Shown here: piece after piece, positions 46,186 through 54,739 of the stretch
Layout: every line of letters begins with the position of its first letter
Numbering within the stretch: the first letter of the stretch is position 1
Source: an uncultured Acetobacteraceae bacterium
GTDB taxonomy: Bacteria; Pseudomonadota; Alphaproteobacteria; Acetobacterales; Acetobacteraceae
Assembly: GCA_946476985.1 (NCBI GenBank)
Contig: CAMKWS010000003.1
Location: 1-64,000 of the forward strand
Direction of reading: 5' to 3'
Length of the DNA stretch: 64,000 nt
The notes under the pieces: model-generated
What the model was told of the DNA's origin: nothing
Seen by the model: the letters and a program-made list of their open reading frames with translations, nothing else
Databases searched by the model: none
Program-made: the position numbers and the translations under genes

Positions 46186-47169
46186 ATGGATCAGCTTTCT
46201 TCTCATTCTATTCCTACACATACATCTCCTCTTCTGCTTGATGGCGGCATGGGCCGTGAACTCCACCGGGTGGGAGCACCTTTTCGCCAACCGGAATGGT
46301 CTGCCCTTGCTTTAATGGAACGCCCTGACCTGGTGCAAAAAGTACATGAGACATTTCTTGCCGCAGGTGCCAACGTCATCACCACTAATAGCTATGCGAT
46401 TGTCCCATTCCACATCGGAGCTGATCGCTTTACCAATATTGGAAAAGACCTCGCACACCTCGCAGGAACGCTAGGTCGCCAAGCTATTGATGCGTATCAG
46501 GCCTCCTCCCAAACACCAAACAGCTTTTCTGCCCTTGCAGGATCATTACCCCCTGTATGTGGTTCCTACCGACCTGACCTCTTTGACGCACATATCGCTG
46601 AAGATCTTTTCGCAACACTCGTAGAAGGCTTATCCCCTTCAGTAGATCTCTGGCTAGCAGAGACACAAAGCAGCATTGCCGAAATGACAACAGCCCGTCA
46701 GGCTATTTCTGCTGATGATACGCGACCATTTTGGGGGTCTTTCACACTGGATGATACCCAGCCAGAAATCCTCGCAACAGGGCAAAACACGCTGCACTTA
46801 CGCTCCGGTGAACCACTTGAAGACGCCATCCAGGCTGCTATCGAACTTAACCTTGATGCTCTACTCTTTAATTGCAGCGACCCTCGCATTATGGCAACGG
46901 CTTTACACACAGCACAAAAGATCATCTCTCAACATACAAACAATACCCCCCTTAAACTTGGCGTCTACGCCAATGGCTTTGTGCATAATAATCACCATGT
47001 GGAGGGTGAAGGTGCCAATGAGGCCATAACTCCTATTGATACCGAATTAACACCAGAGCGTTACGCACGCTTTGCACATCAGTGGCACGAAGAGAGAGCA
47101 CATATCATCGGCGGATGTTGTGGCATTGGGCCAGAACATATTTCCTATCTTGCGAAGAGTTTCTCTTAA
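46186..47169 (+). CDS. mmuM: Homocysteine S-methyltransferase
   Basis: A 327-residue Zn-dependent methyltransferase that makes methionine from homocysteine, typically with S-methylmethionine (or SAM) as donor. PLLLDGGMGRELHRVG opens the barrel, and the zinc cysteines are in FNCSDPR (about 226) and GGCCGIGPEHI (about 310). TTNSYAIVPFHI fits the family. The ATG at 46186 has a weak ribosome binding site; a TTG at 46174 is the alternative. It precedes a TonB-dependent receptor and an NCS1 permease by 56 bp, and metZ with its SAM-II riboswitch lies 4 kb further on. Confidence 0.9.
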   Translation: MDQLSSHSIPTHTSPLLLDGGMGRELHRVGAPFRQPEWSALALMERPDLVQKVHETFLAAGANVITTNSYAIVPFHIGADRFTNIGKDLAHLAGTLGRQAIDAYQASSQTPNSFSALAGSLPPVCGSYRPDLFDAHIAEDLFATLVEGLSPSVDLWLAETQSSIAEMTTARQAISADDTRPFWGSFTLDDTQPEILATGQNTLHLRSGEPLEDAIQAAIELNLDALLFNCSDPRIMATALHTAQKIISQHTNNTPLKLGVYANGFVHNNHHVEGEGANEAITPIDTELTPERYARFAHQWHEERAHIIGGCCGIGPEHISYLAKSFS

Positions 47170-47225
47170 CCTGCTCTCCTCCGCATCCATTCCCTCTCTT
47201 TTCCCCTGCCCTTTGGGAGACCACC

Positions 47226-49691
47226 ATGCCCCGCCCGCATGATCTTTTTATTCTGCCTGCAACCCTACTCACCCTCTCACAAGGTGTTGGCATCACACAG
47301 GCAGAAGCCTCCTCTACAGTTGATAACGACACACAACGCCATGTAGCCCACGCCACTACAGCCGAGGCCGCTCCTTCTAAAGCAGGGCATAAAAAACACG
47401 GACCTGTTGAAGCACAATCAGCAGAACGCGTACTGATCACCGGCGTTTACACCCCCCTTAAAAAGGCACGCGCAAGCACATCGCCGGTGGATGTTGTCTC
47501 AGCCAAGCAGCTCCATCGCACAGGGCAAATGAATCTGGCCGACGGGCTAGCCCGTGTAAATCCTTCTGTAACAATTGGGGCTGCTGGATATGATAGCGGG
47601 GCATTTACATCATCTATCCGCTTGCGTGGATTAAACCCTAACCACACCTTGGTTCTCATTAACGGCATTCGCCGCCATACGACAGCTAATCTTTATGCCG
47701 ATAGCGGACCACAAGAAGGTTCCAGCCCGGTTGACCTAAACATGATCCCCGCTGAGGCTATCGACCATGTGGAAGTGCTCCGTGATGGTGCCGCCTCACG
47801 CTACGGAGCTGATGGCATTGCCGGGGTGATTAATATCGTCCTAAAAAAATCCGTCTCCAATTTTAATATAGACGCACAAACTGGCGCCAATGCCTATAAT
47901 GGTGACGGATGGCAATATCAGTTCGGCTTCAATAAAGGTTTCTCCCTAGGAGAAAATGGCTATGCGAACCTTAGCGGGCAAATGTACCATACCGACCATT
48001 TCGTCGCCCCCGCTATTGATGTCCGTACCGGTAAAGATGACGACCCCGCTTTAAGCCTTGCTGAAGAAACACGCCAAACACTCAGCCTGAATTTTGGTAA
48101 GAAATTCACAGATTCATTAGAGGGCTACGGTTTTATCACCTATGCACACCGCCATGGCGAATCTTACCAAGATTACCGCACACCGGATGTCCTACCTCAA
48201 TATTATCCCGATGGTTTCGTCCCCATTGAGGCGATGGAAGAGCAAGATTACGCTGCGACTTTAGGCTTAAAAGGCCGCCTACCCGCTGGGTTTAAATGGG
48301 ATCTCAACACAACATATGGTGCTGATGAAGACCATATGACCCTTAAAAATACAGGGAACCCCGCCTATTATCAAAATTTCGGCTACACACCGACAAAAGT
48401 ACACACAGAACAATTTCGCCATGCCCAGTGGAATAATACACTCGATATCAGCCGCCATTTTGCATTCGCCCCTAACCGCTCGCTCGACCTCTCCTTTGGT
48501 GCCCAACATAGGCTAGAGATGTATTCCATTGGCGCAGGTGAATATGCCTCATATTACCAGGGAGGCACACAAGGGTTTGCTGGTTTGATGCCCGAGAATG
48601 CCGGCTCCTGGAGCCGTGATGTATGGGCGGGCTACTTAGATGCAGACTTCCACCCTCTCCATCATCTTGATCTAGATATTGGTGGGCGCTACGAGCATTA
48701 TACCGATGTCGGTAATGCACCAACGGGTAAAATCGCTGCACGCTATGATGTCTCTAAACATTTTGCACTCCGTGCGACCATCAATAGCGGCTATCGTGCT
48801 CCCACCCTATTAGAAGAACATTATAGCGTCCTCAGCGTGATCCCCAACGGGGCCTATGCTAGTCTTCCTGTCAGCTCAGAAGCAGCTAGATCTCTTGGTG
48901 CCCAGCGTCTAAAAGCAGAGCGCTCAACAAATATTAGCGGCGGCTTTGTAATGGAGCCATTAAAAGATTTCCATATCTCTGTTGATGCCTACCAAATTAA
49001 TATTCGCGACCGCATTGTTCCTGGTGGGAGCTTCCAAGGCAGTGCAGCTGAAAACGCCATTATGCTCACAGGAGCCACACTCCCCAATGGCTTAGACCCC
49101 AATAACGTCACCGCCACATATTTTGCCAATGGGGCTAGTACACGCACCCAAGGCTTAGATATTATGGCCGACTATGACCTAAAACTGCACCGTTACGGGA
49201 CATTAAACCTCAGCCTCGCTCTCAACCTTAACCGCTCCCGCATCCACCATATTGGCAGCGATGCAAACGGGAACCCGCTACTCAATGCACAAGAAGTCGG
49301 CTACATCACCACGGCCTCTCCACGTAGCAAGATCATCCTCAATGCTTACTGGAAAACAGGTAAATGGGATGTCAATTTGCGGCAAACACGCTATGGCGAG
49401 ACAGTAAATAACGTCACATATCAAGACCAAGCACCAAGTGCCCTGCAATATTCACAAAGCCAATTCTACCGCTTTGTAAATACACCTGCATGGCTAACCG
49501 ACCTAGAAGTTGGCTACCAAGCAACAAAACGCCTTCACCTTGCTATCGGTGGGAATAATCTCTTCAATGTCCGTCCCCGCCGCATGCCTTTAGAGACCTC
49601 CTATACGGGCACCCTGCATTACGATAACAACTCCGCAGGCGTCCCGATGACAGGTGGCTATTATTATGGACGCATTAATGTCAGCCTGTAG
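47226..49691 (+). CDS. TonB-dependent outer-membrane receptor
   Basis: An 821-residue outer-membrane receptor. The ATG at 47226 has GGGAG six bases upstream and begins a signal peptide ending near TQAEA; an earlier start at 47082 lies within mmuM. A His/Lys-rich segment precedes the plug domain (about 70-220: SIRLRGLNPNHTLVLINGIRR, IDHVEVLRDGAASRYGADG, GVINIVLKK). The rest is the 22-strand barrel, with TYGYxAPT-like GYRAPTLLEE and the final strand ending YGRINVSL. It should import a scarce ligand using TonB energy. The only neighbours are mmuM and an NCS1 permease, suggesting a small organic nutrient rather than a siderophore; this is inference. Confidence 0.93.
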   Translation: MPRPHDLFILPATLLTLSQGVGITQAEASSTVDNDTQRHVAHATTAEAAPSKAGHKKHGPVEAQSAERVLITGVYTPLKKARASTSPVDVVSAKQLHRTGQMNLADGLARVNPSVTIGAAGYDSGAFTSSIRLRGLNPNHTLVLINGIRRHTTANLYADSGPQEGSSPVDLNMIPAEAIDHVEVLRDGAASRYGADGIAGVINIVLKKSVSNFNIDAQTGANAYNGDGWQYQFGFNKGFSLGENGYANLSGQMYHTDHFVAPAIDVRTGKDDDPALSLAEETRQTLSLNFGKKFTDSLEGYGFITYAHRHGESYQDYRTPDVLPQYYPDGFVPIEAMEEQDYAATLGLKGRLPAGFKWDLNTTYGADEDHMTLKNTGNPAYYQNFGYTPTKVHTEQFRHAQWNNTLDISRHFAFAPNRSLDLSFGAQHRLEMYSIGAGEYASYYQGGTQGFAGLMPENAGSWSRDVWAGYLDADFHPLHHLDLDIGGRYEHYTDVGNAPTGKIAARYDVSKHFALRATINSGYRAPTLLEEHYSVLSVIPNGAYASLPVSSEAARSLGAQRLKAERSTNISGGFVMEPLKDFHISVDAYQINIRDRIVPGGSFQGSAAENAIMLTGATLPNGLDPNNVTATYFANGASTRTQGLDIMADYDLKLHRYGTLNLSLALNLNRSRIHHIGSDANGNPLLNAQEVGYITTASPRSKIILNAYWKTGKWDVNLRQTRYGETVNNVTYQDQAPSALQYSQSQFYRFVNTPAWLTDLEVGYQATKRLHLAIGGNNLFNVRPRRMPLETSYTGTLHYDNNSAGVPMTGGYYYGRINVSL

Positions 49692-49722
49692 TCTCACCCG
49701 ATAATCCTAAGGTCGGCCCCTC

Positions 49723-51105
49723 ATGTTTTCAGGTATTGAACAACATACGATACATCCTATCCCTGAGCATGAGCGCCGGGGCCGCCCACGGGACCAATTC
49801 TCCATTTGGTTCAGCACGAATATGACATTGCTTACCGTTGTCACGGGAGCATTAGGGCCTATCGCCTGTCATATCTCTTTTTTATGGACAGCACTCGCCT
49901 TTCTCTTGGGCAGCTTAACCGGCGCTATTTTTATGGCACTCCACGCAGTGCAAGGCCCTGCGCTTGGCGTCCCACAAATGATCCAAAGTCGCGGACAATT
50001 TGGAGCATGGGGAGCTATCCCCGTCATCCTCATGGTTGTCATCATGTATGTCAGCTTCATCGCCTCCAACTGTGTTGTTGGCGGTGATGCTTTACATAAT
50101 ATCGTACCAGCCTTTAGCGCTCACTCTGCTATTATCATTATGGCCCTTCTGAGCTTTATCCCCTGCATTATTGGCTATCGTACCATTGAGGCATGGTCCC
50201 CTCTCGTATCCTGTCTTACTATGGCCGTTATTGCTCTTTGCTTTGCCCTTTGTGTGGTTAATGAGATACATTCAGCCCATATCTTGAAGGATTTACACGG
50301 CTCATTTGCGGGTTTTCTACAAGCCTTCTCAATTGCCGTATTATGGCAAGTTGCAACAGCACCCTATGTCTCTGATTCATCGCGCTATTTGCCTAATGAT
50401 GCAAAAACATACCCGCATATTTTCCTCGCCTGCTATGGAGGAACAGTCTGCGGCACATTTTTAGCTATGGCCGTAGGTGCTTTTCTCAGTGCCGAAACTG
50501 GTCTCACCCCTGCATTAGCCATCAGCCATATTGCAGGAGCATGGGCAGGGCCGATCATCCTTATTCTCGGCCTCTCTATCGCCTTTGCCAATGCGATGGA
50601 TATTTACTGCTGTACACTCTCATTCATCACATTATTGCACAGCTTTAAACCTGGTTGGCGCCCTAGGGGCCTCAGCCGTATCATCATCAGCTTACTCACC
50701 ATACTCACCGCAACCAGCATGGCGCTGTTCATGTCACGCTCTTTCAGCGCAACTTATAATGCCTTGCTTGAAATCCTCATGACGGTAATGATTCCATGGA
50801 CAGCCATTAACCTGGCTGATTTCTACCTTATTAAGAAAGGTGCCTACCACGTTCCCTCATTCTTTGAGAAAAATGGGGGCCTCTACGGACGTCTCAATAT
50901 TCCAGCTATTTTGAGTTACCTCTTAGGCATTCTTGCGGAAATTCCTTTCCTCAAACTTTCGCTATATCAAGGCCCGCTACTTCCTTACTGCCATGATATA
51001 GATATTTCGTGGCTTATTGCCCTCGGCACAGCAACATTTAGCTACTTATTGCTCTATAAATGCGCATATCTCACCAAGCGCTCCTGCCACAAATCACACA
51101 GATAG
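49723..51105 (+). CDS. NCS1-family permease (purine-cytosine permease-like)
   Basis: A 460-residue inner-membrane transporter with about 12 helices, of the nucleobase:cation symporter-1 family (cytosine, uracil, allantoin, hydantoin, thiamine and relatives). The first helix follows DQFSIWFSTNMTLLTVVTGA; GPALGVPQMIQSRGQFGAWG is the family's loop between helices 2 and 3; VATAPYVSDSSRYLP is the helix 6 block; and WTAINLADFYLIKKG comes late. It starts 31 bp after the receptor gene, so outer- and inner-membrane steps for one substrate may be linked. The substrate is not determinable from sequence alone. Confidence 0.9.
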   Translation: MFSGIEQHTIHPIPEHERRGRPRDQFSIWFSTNMTLLTVVTGALGPIACHISFLWTALAFLLGSLTGAIFMALHAVQGPALGVPQMIQSRGQFGAWGAIPVILMVVIMYVSFIASNCVVGGDALHNIVPAFSAHSAIIIMALLSFIPCIIGYRTIEAWSPLVSCLTMAVIALCFALCVVNEIHSAHILKDLHGSFAGFLQAFSIAVLWQVATAPYVSDSSRYLPNDAKTYPHIFLACYGGTVCGTFLAMAVGAFLSAETGLTPALAISHIAGAWAGPIILILGLSIAFANAMDIYCCTLSFITLLHSFKPGWRPRGLSRIIISLLTILTATSMALFMSRSFSATYNALLEILMTVMIPWTAINLADFYLIKKGAYHVPSFFEKNGGLYGRLNIPAILSYLLGILAEIPFLKLSLYQGPLLPYCHDIDISWLIALGTATFSYLLLYKCAYLTKRSCHKSHR

Positions 51106-51162
51106 AGCGTGGTAAGTCGTGGGAACGAACTTGCAAAAAGATATTTTTTATCGGGAAGCTAC

Positions 51163-51236
51163 TGGAGCGGATGAGGGGAATCGAACCCCCGTATGCAGCT
51201 TGGGAAGCTGCCGTTCTACCATTGAACTACATCCGC
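51163..51236 (-). tRNA. tRNA-Gly(CCC)
   Basis: A 74-nt tRNA on the minus strand, from 51236 to 51163. The acceptor stem is GCGGATG with its matching 3' strand, the anticodon stem GCAGC/GCTGC encloses loop TTCCCAA giving anticodon CCC (Gly, reads GGG), and the T arm contains GGTTCGATTCC. The discriminator is T and CCA is encoded. It is convergent with the permease gene and divergent from the metZ leader. Confidence 0.96.
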
Positions 51237-51329
51237 CTTATGCGGCCCTTATACTGTCTGCCTTCCTATCGTGCAATCCCCATTTTACCCCTCTTATTCT
51301 TGTTTAAACGTATTTCTTTATCGCTTTTC

Positions 51330-51358
51330 TTGACGCCTCATACTGCAAAGCGCATAGT
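51330..51358 (+). promoter_or_regulatory. Candidate sigma-70 promoter of metZ
   Basis: TTGACG (51330-51335), a 17-bp spacer and CATAGT (51353-51358) match the -35 and -10 consensus at five and four of six positions. The expected start near 51365 lies just before the SAM-II aptamer, leaving a leader of about 165 nt. Confidence 0.55.
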
Positions 51359-51383
51359 CACCTTGCATTTCTTTTAAAGAACT

Positions 51384-51443
51384 GCCCTCGTGATTTGACA
51401 GGCCGGCTTGCGGCGAGGTTAAAAAATAGCGCTAAAGAGGCCC
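51384..51443 (+). ncRNA. SAM-II riboswitch aptamer upstream of metZ
   Basis: The sequence follows the SAM-II plan: stem P1 is CCTCG/CGAGG (51386-51390 with 51414-51418), the loop begins TGATTTGACA, then GGCC (51401-51404) and TTGC, and 3' of P1 come an A-rich run and GCTAAAGAGGCC (51431-51442). The 3' GGCC (51439-51442) can pair with GGCC at 51401-51404 to close the pseudoknot. TGATTT-A/G-A, TTGC and GCTAAA are the conserved positions of known SAM-II RNAs. The aptamer lies 88 bp before metZ, a methionine gene, the expected target in Alphaproteobacteria. Confidence 0.88.
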
Positions 51444-51473
51444 TGTTTCTCCCGACAGAATCAGGACTTCCAC

Positions 51474-51530
51474 GGCCTCCATCCTAATGGCAGGTTCTTT
51501 TAGTTCCTGCCGCAAAAGCTGGAGGAACCC
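51474..51530 (+). promoter_or_regulatory. Expression platform covering the metZ ribosome binding site
   Basis: CCTCCA (51476-51481) can pair with the ribosome binding site TGGAGG (51520-51525), with a hairpin GGCAGG/CCTGCC (51489-51494 with 51506-51511) between them. The same region, GGCCTC (51474-51479), can instead pair with GAGGCC (51437-51442) of the aptamer. These two pairings exclude each other, so SAM binding should block metZ translation. This is inferred from base pairing alone. Confidence 0.6.
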
Positions 51531-52745
51531 ATGCCCTCTTCACACGCCTCTTTTCTTTCATCCTGTAACGTTGCCACACGCCTATTACACGAGGCCCGCA
51601 ACCGCACAGAACATGGTGAAACATCCGATGCTATCTTCCCAACATCAGGCTTTGTTTATGATAGTGCCGAACAAGCAGAAGCTACATTTGAAGGCAAGGT
51701 CGACCACCTCCAATATAGCCGCTATGGCAACCCAACAGTAGATACGCTGCAAGAACGCCTCGCCCTTCTAGAAGGAGCAGAAGCCTGCCAAACAACAGCC
51801 ACCGGCATGGGCGCTGTGTCTTGCGCCCTACTCGCTCACCTTAGAGCTGGCGACCGTGTTGTTGCCTCCAGTGCACTTTTTGGTTCGACACACTGGCTTC
51901 TAACCTCACTTTTACCCGGCTACGGTATAGAAACCGAAATGCTCGACGGCACTGACCCTGCAGCATGGGAGAAGGCTTTATCTCGCCCAGCGCAAGCTGT
52001 GTTGATTGAAACCCCTTCCAACCCCATGTTAGACGTACTGGACATTCGCCATATCGCAGACCTCGCCCATAAAGCAGGGGCGATTTTTATGGTGGATAAT
52101 GTCTTTGCCACCCCGATTGCACAACGCCCTCTAGAGCTTGGCGCAGACGTCATCATCTATTCATGCACCAAACATATTGATGGACAAGGCCGTGTCATGG
52201 GCGGGGCCATTTTAGGCACGAAAGAATGGATTACCGAAACACTCCAGCCTTTTGTACGCAATACCGGCAACACACTCTCCCCCTTCGATGCCTGGGTGCT
52301 GCTCAAAGGGCTTGAGACTCTCAAACTACGTGTCGAAGCAATGGCCCATAATGCCGCACTCATTGCAGATGCTCTAAGCAGCTTCCCCGGTGTGACACGT
52401 GTACTTTACCCAGGCCGAGACGATCACCCACACACTGCGATTGCACGCGCTCAAATGAGCAATGGTGGCTCGCTCATCGCCTTTGAAGTTGCCAATGGGA
52501 AACAAGGAGCATTTGCCTGCCTCAATGCACTCCGCCTCGTTTCTCTCTCTAATAATTTGGGGGATGCTCGTAGCATTGCGACACATCCTGCCACGACAAC
52601 ACATAAAAAGCTCTCTCAAGAAGATCGTAACAATCTTGGCATTACTGATGGCTCCATTCGTCTCTCTGTCGGGCTGGAAGATGCACAAGATCTGATTAAC
52701 GACCTTAAACAAGGCGCCGAAGCGGCACGTAACGTCTCACTATAA
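51531..52745 (+). CDS. metZ: O-succinylhomoserine sulfhydrylase
   Basis: A 404-residue PLP enzyme of the Cys/Met metabolism family, making homocysteine from O-succinylhomoserine and sulfide. YSRYGNPTVDTLQERLALLEG is near residue 63, GMGAVSCALLAHLRAGD follows, IETPSNPMLDVLDI carries the Asp region, and the PLP lysine lies in YSCTKHIDGQGRVMGG. GGAGG five to six bases before the ATG is the site controlled by the upstream SAM-II leader. It works with mmuM, which methylates homocysteine. apaG follows, in the same direction. Confidence 0.95.
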   Translation: MPSSHASFLSSCNVATRLLHEARNRTEHGETSDAIFPTSGFVYDSAEQAEATFEGKVDHLQYSRYGNPTVDTLQERLALLEGAEACQTTATGMGAVSCALLAHLRAGDRVVASSALFGSTHWLLTSLLPGYGIETEMLDGTDPAAWEKALSRPAQAVLIETPSNPMLDVLDIRHIADLAHKAGAIFMVDNVFATPIAQRPLELGADVIIYSCTKHIDGQGRVMGGAILGTKEWITETLQPFVRNTGNTLSPFDAWVLLKGLETLKLRVEAMAHNAALIADALSSFPGVTRVLYPGRDDHPHTAIARAQMSNGGSLIAFEVANGKQGAFACLNALRLVSLSNNLGDARSIATHPATTTHKKLSQEDRNNLGITDGSIRLSVGLEDAQDLINDLKQGAEAARNVSL

Positions 52746-52755
52746 TCACCTCCCC

Positions 52756-52794
52756 TTACCCAAGCTTGCTATCTCTCCTAGCAAGTTTGGGTAA
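52756..52794. terminator. Inverted repeat after metZ (weak terminator candidate)
   Basis: A 16-bp stem (52756-52771 with 52779-52794, one G-T pair) with a 7-nt loop lies 11 bp after the metZ stop. No T-run follows on either strand, so it may be a processing or Rho-assisted site rather than an intrinsic terminator. Confidence 0.5.
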
Positions 52795-52881
52795 CCCGTA
52801 TGCTCTATCCTGTGTACGAAAAATGCACAGCATATGCAGAATGACCTGACAAAAGCCCTTAATGATTCTAGTAAGGGCTTC

Positions 52882-53358
52882 ATGTCTGAAAATTCTCCTC
52901 CCCATAACGACCTCATGGTCGAGACAGAAATGGTTGAGCTAGAGCCAATCACCTCTCTTCCCGCCTTTACGGCGCAAACAGGTGATATCGTCGTAAATGT
53001 TCGACCTTTCTGGGTAGATGACCACTCCGCACCAGATGAACATCGTTATGTGTGGCTATATCACGTCATTATTGAAAATAACGGAGACGAAAATATCCAG
53101 CTTCTTTCACGAAGCTGGGTCATCACGGATGACCGAGGAGAACAAGAACGTGTGCATGGTGAGGGGGTCGTTGGTGAACAGCCCATTATTGCACCAAAAG
53201 CCAGCTACCAATATACATCCGGTGCTGAGCTCAAAACACCTAGCGGCTTTATGGAAGGGGTCTTTCATATGATTGCCCCTGCCAGCGAGTACCGTTTTGA
53301 TGTCGCCGTGCCTGCATTTAGCCTAGATAGCCCCCACCATATGGGAATGGCACACTAA
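52882..53358 (+). CDS. apaG: ApaG domain protein
   Basis: An ApaG-type protein, a small immunoglobulin-like domain linked to Co2+ resistance and Mg2+ handling in enterobacteria. RPFWVDDHSAPDEHRYVWLYHV, ENNGDENIQLLSRSWVITD, EGVVGEQPIIAPKASYQYTSG and MEGVFHMI match the family. The ATG at 52882 with AAGGG four bases upstream gives 158 residues, about 30 more than usual; an ATG at 52915 would give a more typical length. It follows metZ by 136 bp, an order often seen in Alphaproteobacteria. Confidence 0.93.
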   Translation: MSENSPPHNDLMVETEMVELEPITSLPAFTAQTGDIVVNVRPFWVDDHSAPDEHRYVWLYHVIIENNGDENIQLLSRSWVITDDRGEQERVHGEGVVGEQPIIAPKASYQYTSGAELKTPSGFMEGVFHMIAPASEYRFDVAVPAFSLDSPHHMGMAH

Positions 53359-53403
53359 GCTAGCGCCATAAGTTATATATATCGCAACTAAGAGGACCCC
53401 GTC

Positions 53404-54627
53404 TTGACCGCCACGACCTCACGCTCAAAACCAAAACGCATCGCAGCACTTCTACTTGCTGCTGGGCGTGGGCGACGCTTTGCTGCCGGAGCTACAAACC
53501 AACAAGCTACCATCAGCAAACAATTTCACCTCTTAGCAGGCGAACCTGTTATTCGCCGGGCAGCTAAAGCGCTTCTTCCTCATGTGGATGTGCTCCAACC
53601 TGTTGGAGATGACCCCCTCCTTGCCGAAGCCCTCTCAGGTTTAGATATCCTCCCCCCAATCCCCGGTGGAGCAGAGCGCCATGATAGCGTTCGTGCAGGG
53701 CTCAATGCTCTCGCTAACCTGCCAGAGCCTCCCGATATCGTCTTAGTCCATGATGGCGCCCGCCCTTGTGTGCCACCCGCTGTTATTAACCGCACAATTG
53801 ACGCTTTAAAAACCCATGATGGTGCTATCCCCGCTCTACCTGTGAGTGATACACTTAAAAAAGTAGAAAATGGCTTCATCACGGGTACAGTCCCTCGCGC
53901 AGGCTTATGGCGGGCACAAACCCCCCAGGGGTTTTCCTTCCCGCTCTTGCACGACCTACACACACGCCATCGCACTGCCCTCACAGATGATGCAGGGCTC
54001 CTCGAGGCAGAAGGACACCCTGTTGCTATCGTCATGGGCTCAGAAGACAATATTAAACTTACCGTAACGGAGGACCTCATGCGCCTTGAACGCGTCATCA
54101 AAGACGAGCAAGAACAATCCCCAAAAAATACCACTCTCCTGCCACGTGTTGGACTGGGCTATGATGTCCACGCTTTTGCTGAAAACCGCAAATTAATTAT
54201 CTGTGGCATTGAGATCCCCTACGAAAAAGGCCTCGCTGGCCACTCTGATGCAGATGTAGGGATCCACACACTCTGTGATGCTATTTATGGCGCCTTAAAT
54301 GAAGGCGACATTGGCCGTCACTTCCCCCCAAGTGACGAAAAATGGCGTGATATGGATTCCGCACGCTTCCTCGTTCATGCTGGGGAGCTTATCCGCTCCA
54401 AAGGGGCAATGTTCGTCAACGCAGATCTAACGATCATCTGTGAACGCCCCAAAATTGGTCCGCATGCTGAGGCGATGTGCAAGCGCATGGCCGAGCTACT
54501 GAAAGTCAGCCCAAGCCGCATCTCTGTCAAAGCAACAACCTCCGAGCGTCTTGGCTTTACTGGCCGTGAAGAAGGCATTGCAGCGACAGCCGCTGTGAGC
54601 ATCATGGTTCCAGATAACGGGGAATAA
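53404..54627 (+). CDS. ispDF: Bifunctional IspD/IspF (isoprenoid precursor synthesis)
   Basis: A 407-residue fusion of 2-C-methyl-D-erythritol 4-phosphate cytidylyltransferase (about 10-235) and 2-C-methyl-D-erythritol 2,4-cyclodiphosphate synthase (about 250-407), steps of the MEP pathway. IspD shows LLLAAGRGRRF, SKQFHLLAG, VLVHDGARPCV and RAQTPQGF; IspF shows RVGLGYDVHAF with the metal ligands Asp and His, AGHSDADVGIHTLCDAIYGAL and TSERLGFTGREEGI. The start is a TTG, supported by AAGAGGA upstream and by the IspD signature beginning near residue 12. Such fusions are known in Alphaproteobacteria. Confidence 0.96.
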   Translation: MTATTSRSKPKRIAALLLAAGRGRRFAAGATNQQATISKQFHLLAGEPVIRRAAKALLPHVDVLQPVGDDPLLAEALSGLDILPPIPGGAERHDSVRAGLNALANLPEPPDIVLVHDGARPCVPPAVINRTIDALKTHDGAIPALPVSDTLKKVENGFITGTVPRAGLWRAQTPQGFSFPLLHDLHTRHRTALTDDAGLLEAEGHPVAIVMGSEDNIKLTVTEDLMRLERVIKDEQEQSPKNTTLLPRVGLGYDVHAFAENRKLIICGIEIPYEKGLAGHSDADVGIHTLCDAIYGALNEGDIGRHFPPSDEKWRDMDSARFLVHAGELIRSKGAMFVNADLTIICERPKIGPHAEAMCKRMAELLKVSPSRISVKATTSERLGFTGREEGIAATAAVSIMVPDNGE

Positions 54628-54649
54628 TCACTTTCCCCTCCTAATAGAT

Positions 54650-54708
54650 AAGGCCGTATAAGAGACGAGGCGTCTTAGCCCTCTACCTCTTATGCGGCCT
54701 TCTTTATA
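54650..54708 (+). terminator. Terminator after ispDF
   Basis: A 15-bp stem AAGGCCGTATAAGAG/CTCTTATGCGGCCTT (54650-54664 with 54687-54701, one G-T pair) encloses 22 nt and is followed by CTTTAT. It lies 22 bp after the stop and also before the convergent ATP12 gene. Confidence 0.65.
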
Positions 54709-54739
54709 ACAGCACCCTGCAAACTTTCTCAAAAAGGGC

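Noticed and set aside
51163-51236. tRNA-Gly as an integration site for a mobile element
   Set aside because: No integrase gene, direct repeat of the tRNA 3' end or atypical island is visible nearby.
51060-51377. Plus-strand frames crossing the tRNA-Gly gene
   Set aside because: They read antisense through a complete tRNA and the metZ promoter.
53580-54134. 184-codon minus-strand frame opposite ispDF
   Set aside because: Antisense to conserved IspD sequence; Ser/Arg-rich shadow with no family features.
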